From NCBI GenBank assembly GCA_016744695.1, contig JADGDV010000013.1, forward strand, positions 25,223 to 89,222: 64,000 nucleotides of DNA, given 5' to 3'. Shown one piece after another: positions 23,262 to 34,883 of this stretch (position 1 is its first letter; each line of letters starts with the position of its first letter). The notes below the pieces were generated by a model, which did no database searches, was not told where the DNA came from, and saw only the letters and a list, made by a program, of their open reading frames with translations. Made by a program: the position numbers and the translations under genes. This stretch comes from Hahellaceae bacterium. Its GTDB lineage: Bacteria > Pseudomonadota > Gammaproteobacteria > Pseudomonadales > Oleiphilaceae.

Positions 23262-25373
23262 TTAATTTTCAATCAATCCACGCTTAAGTATTTTAGGTGT
23301 AATAAATATCAATAACTCAGCACGCTCATCAACTTTTTCAGTCTTTTTAAACAGAGCACCAAGATAAGGGATATCACCTAAATAAGGCGTTTTAGTAATT
23401 GTGGTCGAAACTTCAGACTGGAATATCCCGCCTAAAACTACGGTCTCACCATTACCAACCAACACCTGGGTTTGGATCTCATTAGTTTCTATACTTGGGA
23501 TACCCGCAGTAACCTCACCACGATTGTCTTGATTAATACTAAGATCCATAATCACCTTACCATCAGGGGTGATCTGTGGAGTAACTTCCAACTTCAAAAC
23601 AGCCTCTTTAAATGAAACAGAAGTTGCACCACTTGAAGATGCTTCCTGATAGGGGATTTCCTCACCCGACTTTATCATAGCGGTTTGTCGGTCAGCCGTT
23701 ACTACTTTAGGCTGAGAAACAATCTCCCCCCGCCCATCAGACTCTAGTGCAGAAAGCTCCATTTGAAGCAGTACATGATCATTAGCAAACCCTAAAGCAA
23801 AAGACGATGCACCCGCCTTAGTGATACCTAAATCAACTACATTGGCTCCAGGAAAGGTAATTGTCTCGCCTTGAGAAATCTGAGAGGTGGTCTCAAAGCT
23901 ACCACCGCCAAACGCGGTATGGTTATCACCTGTGTCAGTAATAGCCCCACCCCACTGAACACCTAGATCACTTGCAATATTGGTTCTTGCACGAACAATT
24001 CTTGCTTCAATCAATACTTGCCTAACAGGAATATCCCAAGTAGCGATCAATCGACGAATTTGCTCTTGCTTGTCAGCCGTCTCTCTTACGCTAATGGTAT
24101 TTGTTCTTTCATCTGAAGAAATAAAGCCTCGGCCAGAAATTAACTCACTATCAGCCTTAAGCAATGAAACGATATCCTCTGCCTTTGCATAGTTTATTTG
24201 GATCACTTCGAGTCGCACTGGCGCTAAAGCAGCAACCTGTTTATTGGTTTCCAGCTCTAATTTTTCTCTCGCTGCAATTTCATCAGCTGGCGCAACTAAC
24301 AGAACATTGCCGATTTTACGCTTATCTAAACCCTTTGTTTTAAGTACAAGTTCAAGCGCTTGGTCCCAAGGAACATTTTGTAACCTTAAAGTAATACGAC
24401 CACCTACTGTATCACTGGCTACCAAATTAAGACCTGTAAAGTCAGCGATCAACTGCAGCACTGAGCGTACTTCTATATCCTGAAAGTTCAAAGAGAGCTT
24501 CTCACCAGTGTACGGAAACTTATCTTGCTTGCGTCTTTCAACTTCATCAGCAGTCAATTCTTCAACACTGATCGTAAATTGGTTGTCAGCCTGATAAGCA
24601 AGGTAATCATAATTCCCTTCTGGCTTGATGGTTACAACAACACCCTCATCACTCTGCATTGCGTCAATTCGTTTAACCGGTGTAGCGAAGTCAACCACAT
24701 CTAAACGTCGCTGCAATGCTTCAGGTAGCTCTGCACCAGGCAAAAACAACTTGATCAGACCACCTTCTTCTGACATATCAACATCAATTTTTGGTGTCGA
24801 GAATGACAAGACAACTTGGCCATCTCCTTTCTCGCCTCGACGAAAATCAATATCAGTAACCTTTGGAGTCATACCTATTTGAGGAGATGAGACCTTTGGC
24901 TGAGCTGAAGAAGATCCTGAGATCGCCGTCTGAGGTACTTCAGAAGAACCAATTAATAGAATTATCTTATTCCCATCAACTGTCGATGCATAAGGAACAA
25001 GCTCAACCAAGTTCACAATAAGGCGCGTCCTATCTTTAGCGCCAACTACCGTCAAACCCTGAGCATTACCCATACCCAAACTATGGTATTTTGTGCTAAG
25101 CGCATTACTAACACCTTTAAGGTCAATAGCAATTCTAGCGGGTTTTTCAATCGTATACCCTTTTGGCTCTGGCGGCACCCCGTCAAAACTTAATGTAACT
25201 TCAGTTCTATCTCCCGTTAGAGAAGCAAAACTTACATCATTTAAAACTACAGCTCTCGCCTGCATTGATAACAATGCCAGACAAAGCGTTCCTAATAGCA
25301 ACAGCGCCCGATAATACATGTTATTTTTCGACCTCAATTGTTTATTATCGATTTCAGCATAATAATTATTCAT
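23262..25373 (-). CDS. pilQ: Type IV pilus secretin PilQ
   Basis: AMIN domains, KLSLNFQDIEVRSVLQLIADFTGLNLVASDTV, secretin VVLGGIFQSEVSTTITKTPYLGDIPYLGALFKK. Confidence 0.96.
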   Translation of the reverse strand: MNNYYAEIDNKQLRSKNNMYYRALLLLGTLCLALLSMQARAVVLNDVSFASLTGDRTEVTLSFDGVPPEPKGYTIEKPARIAIDLKGVSNALSTKYHSLGMGNAQGLTVVGAKDRTRLIVNLVELVPYASTVDGNKIILLIGSSEVPQTAISGSSSAQPKVSSPQIGMTPKVTDIDFRRGEKGDGQVVLSFSTPKIDVDMSEEGGLIKLFLPGAELPEALQRRLDVVDFATPVKRIDAMQSDEGVVVTIKPEGNYDYLAYQADNQFTISVEELTADEVERRKQDKFPYTGEKLSLNFQDIEVRSVLQLIADFTGLNLVASDTVGGRITLRLQNVPWDQALELVLKTKGLDKRKIGNVLLVAPADEIAAREKLELETNKQVAALAPVRLEVIQINYAKAEDIVSLLKADSELISGRGFISSDERTNTISVRETADKQEQIRRLIATWDIPVRQVLIEARIVRARTNIASDLGVQWGGAITDTGDNHTAFGGGSFETTSQISQGETITFPGANVVDLGITKAGASSFALGFANDHVLLQMELSALESDGRGEIVSQPKVVTADRQTAMIKSGEEIPYQEASSSGATSVSFKEAVLKLEVTPQITPDGKVIMDLSINQDNRGEVTAGIPSIETNEIQTQVLVGNGETVVLGGIFQSEVSTTITKTPYLGDIPYLGALFKKTEKVDERAELLIFITPKILKRGLIEN

Positions 25374-25388
25374 TTTGCCCCCTTCATA

Positions 25389-25928
25389 TTACTGATCATC
25401 CAGTGCGATAGAACGGGGTCTTTCCAACCAGCCGCCACGACCATTTGGTACAATTTCTATCAGTTCAAGTTGGCTATCGTCAATCATAACAATACGCCCA
25501 TGATTTTTCCCCATAAACTGCCCCAGCTTCACTCGATGAATACCGCCATCATTATCACTAATTAAAGCCCATAATGTATTCTCTTCCTGACGCTGTAAGG
25601 TCCCTACCATTTTAAGCCCCCCTAACCCGAAGGTTTCAAGTAGCTCTTTGGGTCTGTCAAAATTGGGTTTCACACTATTCTCAGGCTTATCTTCAATGAC
25701 AGCACTTAACACCACATCAACCGGTGGAGTAAATGGCGCACGTCGATTGGCCGCACTATAGGTAAAGGACTGATAGGCTTTAAACTCAGGCAACGGTTCG
25801 ACCTTTCCACGAGGCTTCGCCTTTGTTGCATCCATAAACTGATCTATGTCTGAGAACCCGTTTCCACCACTACACCCAGTGAGGGCAAGCGTAACAGATA
25901 ATACTATAAGCAGGCTTTTTAGTTTCAC
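25389..25928 (-). CDS. pilP: Type IV pilus inner-membrane lipoprotein PilP
   Basis: Lipobox LALTGC; RRAPFTPPV; LKMVGTL motif; overlaps pilO stop/start. Confidence 0.93.
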   Translation of the reverse strand: MKLKSLLIVLSVTLALTGCSGGNGFSDIDQFMDATKAKPRGKVEPLPEFKAYQSFTYSAANRRAPFTPPVDVVLSAVIEDKPENSVKPNFDRPKELLETFGLGGLKMVGTLQRQEENTLWALISDNDGGIHRVKLGQFMGKNHGRIVMIDDSQLELIEIVPNGRGGWLERPRSIALDDQ

Positions 25929-26542
25929 TTACCTTTCCTCCCTGCTTTATATCGATAGGTTTTAGCCTCAATAGACATACTTAACACCTCGTTTGCCATT
26001 GACGGCGAAATAGAGAAGTCATGAAGCGTTACAATTCTAGGCAAACTAGCCACCCCACTAACAAACGAGGAAATATCGTGATACGTTCCCGAGACTTCAA
26101 TCTGGATAGGCAACTCAATATAAAATTCTTTCTTGAGCTCTGGTTTTAGCTTAATGGATTTAAACTCCAAACCACTACCAATACCTGTATTTGTAATATC
26201 TTCTAGCAAACCTGGCACTTCTGTGTCTGTGGGTAGCTGTTTTAATAAAGCACCAAATGATTCTTCCATTTCAAGCATTTGCAACTTATAAGCAGCCAAG
26301 TTGGCGACCTTATAAGCCTTCGACTCATATTGCTGCCGAAGATCAGACTCTTTAGAAGTAACCTGCTCTAGCTGAGAAAACTGATCTTTAATTAAAAACC
26401 AATATCCTCCACCAACCACTAATGTAATGACAATTAAAAATACAATCGCTTTTATTGGTCCGGGCCAAGAGCCTGCATTATTAAAATCCAGCTCATTGAC
26501 GTCGAAACCTTTTAGACTTTCGAGGGATTCAGCAAAACTCAC
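25925..26542 (-). CDS. pilO: Type IV pilus assembly protein PilO
   Basis: Single TM after N-terminus, LLKQLPTDTEVPGLLEDIT; operon position between pilN and pilP. Confidence 0.94.
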   Translation of the reverse strand: MSFAESLESLKGFDVNELDFNNAGSWPGPIKAIVFLIVITLVVGGGYWFLIKDQFSQLEQVTSKESDLRQQYESKAYKVANLAAYKLQMLEMEESFGALLKQLPTDTEVPGLLEDITNTGIGSGLEFKSIKLKPELKKEFYIELPIQIEVSGTYHDISSFVSGVASLPRIVTLHDFSISPSMANEVLSMSIEAKTYRYKAGRKGK

Positions 26543-27101
26543 TTATTCTTCTCCTTCTTATCTTCTGGAGTTTGTTGAGCCACCGTCATGGTAAATTCAC
26601 TGGCCGGCTCCCCCCTCGCTACAGCTTTAACCGCTGTTAAATTAGGCTCTCCAAACCATTCTGAAGCTTCGAAGTTCCGCATCAATCCAGCAATTCTGTT
26701 ATTTGACTCTGCCAAGCCAACAAAGCTTAATTGCTCACCCTCTTTATTCAACTTGCTATAGTAAAGCCCATCAGGGAGTGTTCTTACTAACTCATCAAAC
26801 ACTCTAACAATAACAGGGCGTGTTCCTTGAAGGTTCTGAATAACTTTCATTCGAGCCAGGAGCTCTTTTTTCTGTTTCTTCAGCCCTTCAATTTCTTTTA
26901 TCTTTTTATCCAGCGCTTTCATGGAAGTTTGAAGGTAGTTGTTACGAGACTCTTGATACTCAATCTCTGAACTCATATTACCCTGCCAGAGAAAAACAAT
27001 TCCCACTGCAATAATAAGTACACCAACAAGCACCGCAATAAATTGCTTCTGCCTTTCTACACGCAGCTCTTCGCGCCAAGGCCTAAGGTTAATCTTTGCC
27101 A

Positions 27102-27102
<1 letters not shown>
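26539..27102 (-). CDS. pilN: Type IV pilus assembly protein PilN
   Basis: MAKINLRPWREELRVERQKQF signature start. Confidence 0.95.
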
Positions 27103-28181
<1,079 letters not shown>

Positions 28182-28349
28182 CTATAAATTCTAGCAAGTT
28201 ATAATTCTTAATTAGCGCAGAATCTGAAGTTGCGCTGCAGAGTTAAACAATTCTTAACTAAACCCATTAACAAAAAACACGTATAATGGAAGCAATTTAA
28301 AGCAATTTCTTAAATAATAGACATAAATTCATCACTTGTCAGGAAAAAC

Positions 28350-30833
28350 ATGTTGCGATTTGTTAGTTTTTATCGTTTTTTAGGCTGGAGTTTGGTCACA
28401 ACCCTTTGTGGAACAGGCTTAATATTTGCCTCTTTTTATCTTTACCTTACCCCTAACCTGCCAAATGTCGAACAACTTAAGAACACTCAATTACAGATAC
28501 CATTGCGCATTTTTTCTGCTGACAATAAATTAATAGCAGAGTTTGGCGAAAAGCGCAGGTCTCCTATTACCATAGACCAAGTTCCCGAAAAACTCACTAA
28601 AGCTTTTATTGCAGCAGAAGACAATCGTTTCTACCAACACCACGGTGTTGATATTAAAGGACTTTTGCGCGCAGCAACCCAGCTCATTGCCACAGGAAGA
28701 ATCAAATCAGGTGGCAGCACCATCACCATGCAGGTTGCAAAAAACTTCTTTTTGTCACGAGAAAAAACATTTTCACGTAAATTTAACGAGATACTCCTAG
28801 CACTTCAGATTGAGCAAGAACTAAGCAAATCAGAGATTCTCGAGCTCTATTTTAATAAAATTTATCTGGGAAATAGAGCCTACGGCATTGAGGCTGCGGC
28901 AAAAGTTTATTATGGAAAAAGTATTGCAGAGCTAAATCTTGCACAAATGGCTATGATTGCAGGCTTGCCAAAAGCCCCATCCCGATACAACCCCATAGCA
29001 AATCCCTCTCGCGCACTACTCCGAAGAAACTGGATATTAGGTCGCATGCTAAGCCTGGAATTTATTAATAAAGAGCAATATGACACAGCACTTTCAGCGA
29101 TAATAAGCGCTAAGTATCATGGATCAACACCCGAAACAGAAGCACCTTATCTTGCAGAAATGACACGAAAAACACTTGTTGACCAATACGGTGACAAAGC
29201 TTATTCGGATGGGTTTAATGTTTATTTAACTGTTAATAGCAGACTTCAGGAGGCGGCCAACAGCGCGATTAGAGAAGGGCTTGAGAGCTACGATAAACGT
29301 CATGGATACCGAGGCCCTGAAGGAAAAGTCCCCACGGAACAGATCAATAACATAAGCTATATCAATTCAGCTATAAACAACCTCACCAACTATGGAAACT
29401 TAACCGTTGCTGTTGTCATAAGCGTTAGCGATTCCAAAGCAACACTGTTCACCCAAAAACACGGAGAAATCACACTAACACTTAATGACATTAAGTGGGC
29501 TAAACCGTACATCAGCGTTAACCGGCTAGGAAAAGAACCAAAGACCATCTCCAACACCCTTAAAACAGGTGATATTATTCGGATTAAGCCAAGCAATATT
29601 GCCATCCCGAATGATGAAAACGCTGGCTGGCAACTGGCTCAAGTCCCTAAAGCTCAAGGTACTCTAGTGTCGATTACGCCAAATAGCGGCGAAATTAAAG
29701 CGCTTGTAGGCGGCTATGATTTCGCACAGAGCAAATACAATCGGGCGTTACAGGCCGAACGGCAGCCTGGTTCCAACTTCAAACCTTTTATTTATCTTGC
29801 AGCGCTTGAGAAGGGATCAACAGCAGCAACACTTATTAATGACGCGCCCATTGTTTTTGAAGACAAAAATCTAGAAGCCTCATGGCGCCCGGAGAACTCT
29901 AGTGGGAAATTTTACGGCCCCACAAGACTAAGAACAGCCTTATACAAATCACGAAATCTAGTTTCCATTCGCCTTCTTAAGAAAACGGGCATACGCGCTA
30001 CACGTAATTTTGTAAGCCGTTTCGGCTTTGATAGCGAAAAACTACCCAACGATCTATCGCTTGCCCTTGGCAGTGCAGTTGTGACTCCTATGGACGTTGC
30101 CACAGGTTATAGCATTCTTGCTAATGGAGGGTACGCAATTAAACCTTATTTTATCGAGAGAATAGAAAGTCGCACAGGAGAGGTACTCTTTAAGGCAAGA
30201 CCGTCCCTAGCTCCAAATGCTATAAATCAACGTGAAAAGAGTGTCCCCACAACACTGCCGAGCACAATCTCCGAGGAGCTCGAACTACCCGAGATTCAAG
30301 AACCAGAAATGCCGAAATACTATGCAGCCGAAAAGATAATGGATAATCGAACCGTTTATATCATGCATAGCATATTGAGAGATGTGATAAAAAAAGGCAC
30401 TGGGCGAAGAGCTCAGAGACTTAAGCGCTCAGATCTGGCAGGCAAAACAGGCACCACCAACGACCAAAAAGATGCATGGTTCTCAGGGTTCAACACTGAT
30501 ACAGAGACAACCGTATGGGTTGGGTTTGATCAACCAAAAACCTTAGGGAGAAGGGAGTATGGCGCAAGTGCGGCACTTCCTATCTGGATTGATTATATGA
30601 GGGTAGCCCTCAATAACACGCCAAGGGCAGTCATGAGGCAACCCGAAGGAATAGTCACAGTGAAAATAAATTCAGAAACAGGGAAGCTGGCCGCAGCAAG
30701 TGATACCAATGGCATTTTCGAAATTTTTCGAAAGGAAAATATACCTTTAGCCGACGATATGACGACAGAATCTCAGCAAACGAAACAACAAGAACAGGAT
30801 GAAGACGATATATCTACTGAAGATATATTTTAA
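28350..30833 (+). CDS. mrcA: Penicillin-binding protein 1A (bifunctional)
   Basis: GT51 motif AFIAAEDNRFYQHHGVD, transpeptidase RQPGSNFKPF (SxxK region), SGKFYGP, AGKTGTTNDQKDAWF; divergent from pilM. Confidence 0.96.
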   Translation: MLRFVSFYRFLGWSLVTTLCGTGLIFASFYLYLTPNLPNVEQLKNTQLQIPLRIFSADNKLIAEFGEKRRSPITIDQVPEKLTKAFIAAEDNRFYQHHGVDIKGLLRAATQLIATGRIKSGGSTITMQVAKNFFLSREKTFSRKFNEILLALQIEQELSKSEILELYFNKIYLGNRAYGIEAAAKVYYGKSIAELNLAQMAMIAGLPKAPSRYNPIANPSRALLRRNWILGRMLSLEFINKEQYDTALSAIISAKYHGSTPETEAPYLAEMTRKTLVDQYGDKAYSDGFNVYLTVNSRLQEAANSAIREGLESYDKRHGYRGPEGKVPTEQINNISYINSAINNLTNYGNLTVAVVISVSDSKATLFTQKHGEITLTLNDIKWAKPYISVNRLGKEPKTISNTLKTGDIIRIKPSNIAIPNDENAGWQLAQVPKAQGTLVSITPNSGEIKALVGGYDFAQSKYNRALQAERQPGSNFKPFIYLAALEKGSTAATLINDAPIVFEDKNLEASWRPENSSGKFYGPTRLRTALYKSRNLVSIRLLKKTGIRATRNFVSRFGFDSEKLPNDLSLALGSAVVTPMDVATGYSILANGGYAIKPYFIERIESRTGEVLFKARPSLAPNAINQREKSVPTTLPSTISEELELPEIQEPEMPKYYAAEKIMDNRTVYIMHSILRDVIKKGTGRRAQRLKRSDLAGKTGTTNDQKDAWFSGFNTDTETTVWVGFDQPKTLGRREYGASAALPIWIDYMRVALNNTPRAVMRQPEGIVTVKINSETGKLAAASDTNGIFEIFRKENIPLADDMTTESQQTKQQEQDEDDISTEDIF

Positions 30834-31708
30834 AGCTCATCGCCATAGCCGCAAGGAAGCGCTATATCTAAACCAATAGGCAAATGATCTGATACAGGGT
30901 ACATAACAACCCCTGCTTTTAATACCTCTAAGGAAGCGCTAACCAATATATGGTCCAGCGCTTTACCAGGCCTCCAGCTTGGAAAACTATGCGCCGCATC
31001 CGGCAGTGAAACCAAACCCATACCTTTTAATGGCGAATTTTCAAGAAGCTGCTCTGCATGAGTATTCATATCCCCCATTAACACTACATGACGATAACCA
31101 GATAACAACTCCCGAATGAAACCCAGCTGTTTATTTTGAGCTTTAAGGCTTAGTGATAAATGCATAACGACCAGAACTAAAGGATCATCTTCTTTGCCAT
31201 ATTTAATGACAATAGCCCCTCTCCCAGGAATAAGCCCTGGCAAACGGTACTCCTCAACACTTAAGGGCCGGAGTCGGCTCAAAAAGCCATTACTATGCTG
31301 TGCTACGCGCCCCAAGTCTCGGTTTAACTGCTGATACCAAAAAGGAAAACCTCCCGCCTCAGCCAAATATTGAACCTGATTAACAAACCCACTGCGGAGA
31401 CTACCACCATCAACCTCTTGTAGCGCAACGGCATCATAGTGCTGCAATAACATCGCTATTTTATTAAGATTTTCAGTGCGCGCTTTATGAGGTAAGAAAT
31501 GCTGCCAACTACGCGTCAGATAATGTTTGTAGGAAGATGTTGAAATGCCAACCTGAATATTAAACGTCAACAAGCGAATATGTTGACGAGAATTAAATGC
31601 TGCACCGCAATCCAGACCAGAACAAAGCCCCCGTACTTTTGTAGCACCACTATCAGAACGGGCGCTCCGCCGGAGACTATCAATTCTAGACCTGAGTTCA
31701 CGGTACAT
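30830..31708 (-). CDS. Endonuclease/exonuclease/phosphatase (EEP) superfamily protein
   Basis: LLTFNIQVG, VALQEVDGG, VVLMGDMNTHAEQ, VSDHLPI catalytic motifs. Confidence 0.88.
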   Translation of the reverse strand: MYRELRSRIDSLRRSARSDSGATKVRGLCSGLDCGAAFNSRQHIRLLTFNIQVGISTSSYKHYLTRSWQHFLPHKARTENLNKIAMLLQHYDAVALQEVDGGSLRSGFVNQVQYLAEAGGFPFWYQQLNRDLGRVAQHSNGFLSRLRPLSVEEYRLPGLIPGRGAIVIKYGKEDDPLVLVVMHLSLSLKAQNKQLGFIRELLSGYRHVVLMGDMNTHAEQLLENSPLKGMGLVSLPDAAHSFPSWRPGKALDHILVSASLEVLKAGVVMYPVSDHLPIGLDIALPCGYGDEL

Positions 31709-31742
31709 AAATATATATAACCCTTTACCTTAGAAGGCAAGA

Positions 31743-32429
31743 CTACTTAGAAGTAGCTCCTTTTTCTTTCGCTATAAGAAAATCAACCACCTTTAGCATA
31801 TTTTCATTACTGCCTGCTTCAGACGCACTCACTCTGTACTTACCATTTACAATTAGAGCAGGAACACCTGTAGCGCGATAACTTCTTCCACGCGCATTAG
31901 CTTGATCAACCATTGATTTTACACTAAATGAATTATAAGCCTTTTTAAAATCTTTAGGATCAACGCCGTAATTTGCAAAGAACTTAGCTAATTCACTTTC
32001 GCTACCTAGCGGCTTTCTATCTCTTATAATGGCATCAAACAAAGGCTGATGCATCTTTTCTTGGATCCCTAAAACCTCGGCAGCATAAAATGCCTGGGCA
32101 TGAACGACCCAAGCCTTGCCAAATGTGGCTGGGGACAACCAAAAATCAACATCATCAGCTAAGCCTTCAGACCAGTGATGCACCATTGGGTTAAATTTAT
32201 AGCAGTGTGGACAGCCATACCAAAACAGCTCAACTACCTCAACCTTACTTGCATCACGGGTACGCACAGCATAAGGCAGCACTTTATAATGCTTTCCAGC
32301 TACCCACTCAACGCTCTCAGATTCTTTAGCCCCTTCAGCCAAAACAGCACTAGAGATAAATGAAAAAGGCAGAACAACCACCACAAAAAACAACTTAACT
32401 AACAACCGATTAATCGACAACCGCCTCAT
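31743..32429 (-). CDS. dsbA: Thiol:disulfide interchange protein DsbA
   Basis: Signal peptide, VVELFWYGCPHCYKFNP active site, GVPALIVNGKYRV cis-Pro loop. Confidence 0.94.
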   Translation of the reverse strand: MRRLSINRLLVKLFFVVVVLPFSFISSAVLAEGAKESESVEWVAGKHYKVLPYAVRTRDASKVEVVELFWYGCPHCYKFNPMVHHWSEGLADDVDFWLSPATFGKAWVVHAQAFYAAEVLGIQEKMHQPLFDAIIRDRKPLGSESELAKFFANYGVDPKDFKKAYNSFSVKSMVDQANARGRSYRATGVPALIVNGKYRVSASEAGSNENMLKVVDFLIAKEKGATSK

Positions 32430-32547
32430 ATATTCGCTCTCTTATTTATTTTTTACAACAAACCCACGCCGTACTTAAACAGCATAACTTTGTAGATATT
32501 AGCATTTTTATTAACCTGTACAATTAAATTTTGGCAATGTGCAGGCA

Positions 32548-32573
32548 CAAAAAAACCCCTAATAAGGGGTTTT
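32548..32573 (-). terminator. Rho-independent terminator downstream of cytochrome c4
   Basis: AAAACCCCT-AATA-AGGGGTTTT; minus-strand reading ends in a T-tract. Confidence 0.88.
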
Positions 32574-32593
32574 AATTGTTAGGCTAATGCAAC

Positions 32594-33199
32594 CTAGTGT
32601 AGACCTGAAATATAACTGGCCACCGCCTCAATCTCAGAATCACTCAACTTTGCAGCAATATCGCGCATCATACTTGCGTCGCCATCATTAGTACGCTCGC
32701 CAGAGCGAAACTTCTTGAGCTGAGTTGCTATATACATAGCCTGCTGCCCAGCAAGTGCCGGGAATGCAGCGGGCTCATTACCCATTCCGCTAGGACCATG
32801 ACACGCAGTACAGGCTGCTGCACCCGTCGCCATGTTGCCCGCTCGATACATGGACTGACCTTTTTCAACCAAATCAGCGTTAGCCTGACCTGTCGTTGTT
32901 TTCTTAGATGCAAAATAAGCAGCAATATCTTGAAAATCCTGATCATTTAAATTATCAAGCAGTCCTGTCATTTCAGGAACGAGTCGATCGCCCTTCTTAA
33001 TGTCATTCATCTGCTTAACAAGGTACTTCTCACCCTGGCCAGCCAGTTTTGGGAAAGTAGGCACCATGCTATTACCATCAGCACCATGACAAGCACCACA
33101 TGCAGCCGACTTCTGCTGCCCAGCCGCTGCGTCACCTTCTGCTTGAGCCATGCCAGAAAACCCTATGACTAAAACCAGACCTGCTAAAATATTTTTCAT
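32594..33199 (-). CDS. Diheme cytochrome c4
   Basis: Signal peptide plus two CxxCH motifs (CGACH, CTACH), c4 architecture. Confidence 0.94.
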   Translation of the reverse strand: MKNILAGLVLVIGFSGMAQAEGDAAAGQQKSAACGACHGADGNSMVPTFPKLAGQGEKYLVKQMNDIKKGDRLVPEMTGLLDNLNDQDFQDIAAYFASKKTTTGQANADLVEKGQSMYRAGNMATGAAACTACHGPSGMGNEPAAFPALAGQQAMYIATQLKKFRSGERTNDGDASMMRDIAAKLSDSEIEAVASYISGLH

Positions 33200-33386
33200 G
33201 TCAGCCCTACTCTCTCTTGTTAGTTCTTAAAAAATCAATGCGACATTATACACTATGAGGCTTCTGTTTAAAGTATTGATAACATTTACAGTTAAAAATG
33301 ACATCTCACGCACACTATGCTCGAAGCAAACGGTAATTAACTATATAATCTGATGATTAATCACTCATCATATAAATGATACCCCC

Positions 33387-34007
33387 ATGACCGATAAGAA
33401 ACCGAAAGTCTCATATAATAGCGCCCGCTTCATGCTGAGCGCTCCTGATTTAGCTCGATGCCCTGCAGATACAGGCTATGAAATTGCCTTTGCAGGCCGC
33501 TCCAATGCTGGCAAGTCTTCAGCTATTAACACTATTACCGTCAATTCAAAGCTGGCTCGCACCAGTAAAACCCCAGGCCGAACACAACTCATTAACTTTT
33601 TCACGCTTAACGTCAAAGGCTGCAGACTGGTTGATTTACCAGGATACGGTTACGCCAAAGTATCTAAAGAAGTTAAAACGGAATGGCAGGAGAATATGGA
33701 TGAATACCTTCATGCAAGAAATAGCCTTAAAGGCTTAATGCTTGTAATGGATATTCGAAAGCCTTTGTCTGACTTTGATACGATGATGCTTGAATGGGCT
33801 GAAGCCAGCCAACTCCCTATCTCTATATTGCTCACCAAGGGCGATAAGCTCCGCCCTGGCGCAGCAAAAAACATGCTAGCAAAAGTGAAAACAGAGCTAA
33901 AAACCTTTGAATATCTAAGCTCTGTTATTCTATTTTCAAGTCTTAAAAAAGTAGGCGTTGAAAACGCCCGAAACCAGCTAGATCAATGGCTAATGCCATT
34001 AGAGTAA
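33387..34007 (+). CDS. engB: Ribosome biogenesis GTP-binding protein YihA/YsxC (EngB)
   Basis: [49 protein letters not shown]; upstream of cytochrome c4 as commonly seen. Confidence 0.97.
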   Translation: MTDKKPKVSYNSARFMLSAPDLARCPADTGYEIAFAGRSNAGKSSAINTITVNSKLARTSKTPGRTQLINFFTLNVKGCRLVDLPGYGYAKVSKEVKTEWQENMDEYLHARNSLKGLMLVMDIRKPLSDFDTMMLEWAEASQLPISILLTKGDKLRPGAAKNMLAKVKTELKTFEYLSSVILFSSLKKVGVENARNQLDQWLMPLE

Positions 34008-34011
34008 TGGC

Positions 34012-34674
34012 TTAAGCCTCCGAGAGGGGGCGGGGGCGGTATTTATCCTGCAGCACTCTAATTTCTTCAAGATAGTTATCGGTAAGGTAAGGCACAGTAA
34101 AAGAAAGCACTTGATAAATACCCTGCTTAAGCATGCTTTTATCAATTATTTCATCAGCCTCGCCTGCATGAGCTGTTTTGAGATAAGCCATCCAGTTAGT
34201 TACCGCCAACCATACGTTCAAAGCCATTGACTCCAAGTGTTCATCATCCAGCTCGACTAATACACCATCCAACCCTTTCTGCAAACCTTTCAAGATTTTC
34301 TTTATGGCATTTAAGCAACGAAAGGTAAAAGCTCGGTAATCTTTTCTTAATCTCTCATCGCTTCCCAGTAGAAACTCTAGATCACGATGAAAAAACCGAT
34401 AAGCCCACAAACCTTCAAAAACAGCTTCCAAATAACCCACTAAGTGATCTAGGGTCAGCGCCTGATCATCAGGAATATGCAAATAATGATCAACCAACAA
34501 CTCATACTGCACAAAAATCTCATAGATAATGTCGGATTTATTTCTAAAGTGATAATACAAATTACCTGGCGACATGTTTAACTCAGCCGCAATATGATTC
34601 GTGGTTATATTTCGCTCACCCTTCTCATTAAAAAGATCAAGACTTGCCAAAATTATTTTATCTTTTGTTTTCAT
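34012..34674 (-). CDS. TetR/AcrR family transcriptional regulator
   Basis: KTKDKIILASLDLFNEKGERNITTNHIAAELNMSPGNLYYHFRNKSDIIYEIF HTH. Confidence 0.94.
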   Translation of the reverse strand: MKTKDKIILASLDLFNEKGERNITTNHIAAELNMSPGNLYYHFRNKSDIIYEIFVQYELLVDHYLHIPDDQALTLDHLVGYLEAVFEGLWAYRFFHRDLEFLLGSDERLRKDYRAFTFRCLNAIKKILKGLQKGLDGVLVELDDEHLESMALNVWLAVTNWMAYLKTAHAGEADEIIDKSMLKQGIYQVLSFTVPYLTDNYLEEIRVLQDKYRPRPLSEA

Positions 34675-34796
34675 ATAAGGTTAACCAAAAATCCCTGAAT
34701 ATCTATTGTTTACAACGACACATTATAAAATGTCTTACCAAAAAGAATACATCTAAATTTTATTTCTCATAACAGGGCAATAAAAAGTGTTGACCA

Positions 34797-34816
34797 ATTA
34801 GAGCATATACTCTAAT
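34797..34816. promoter_or_regulatory. Candidate operator palindrome between tetR-family gene and aldehyde dehydrogenase
   Basis: ATTAGAG-CATATA-CTCTAAT, perfect 7-bp arms in the 209-bp divergent intergenic region. Confidence 0.5.
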
Positions 34817-34883
34817 CTTAGAAATACAAACTGAAATTATTACCTACACCTAACACAGAAAACACGTTATTTGGAGATAAGCC

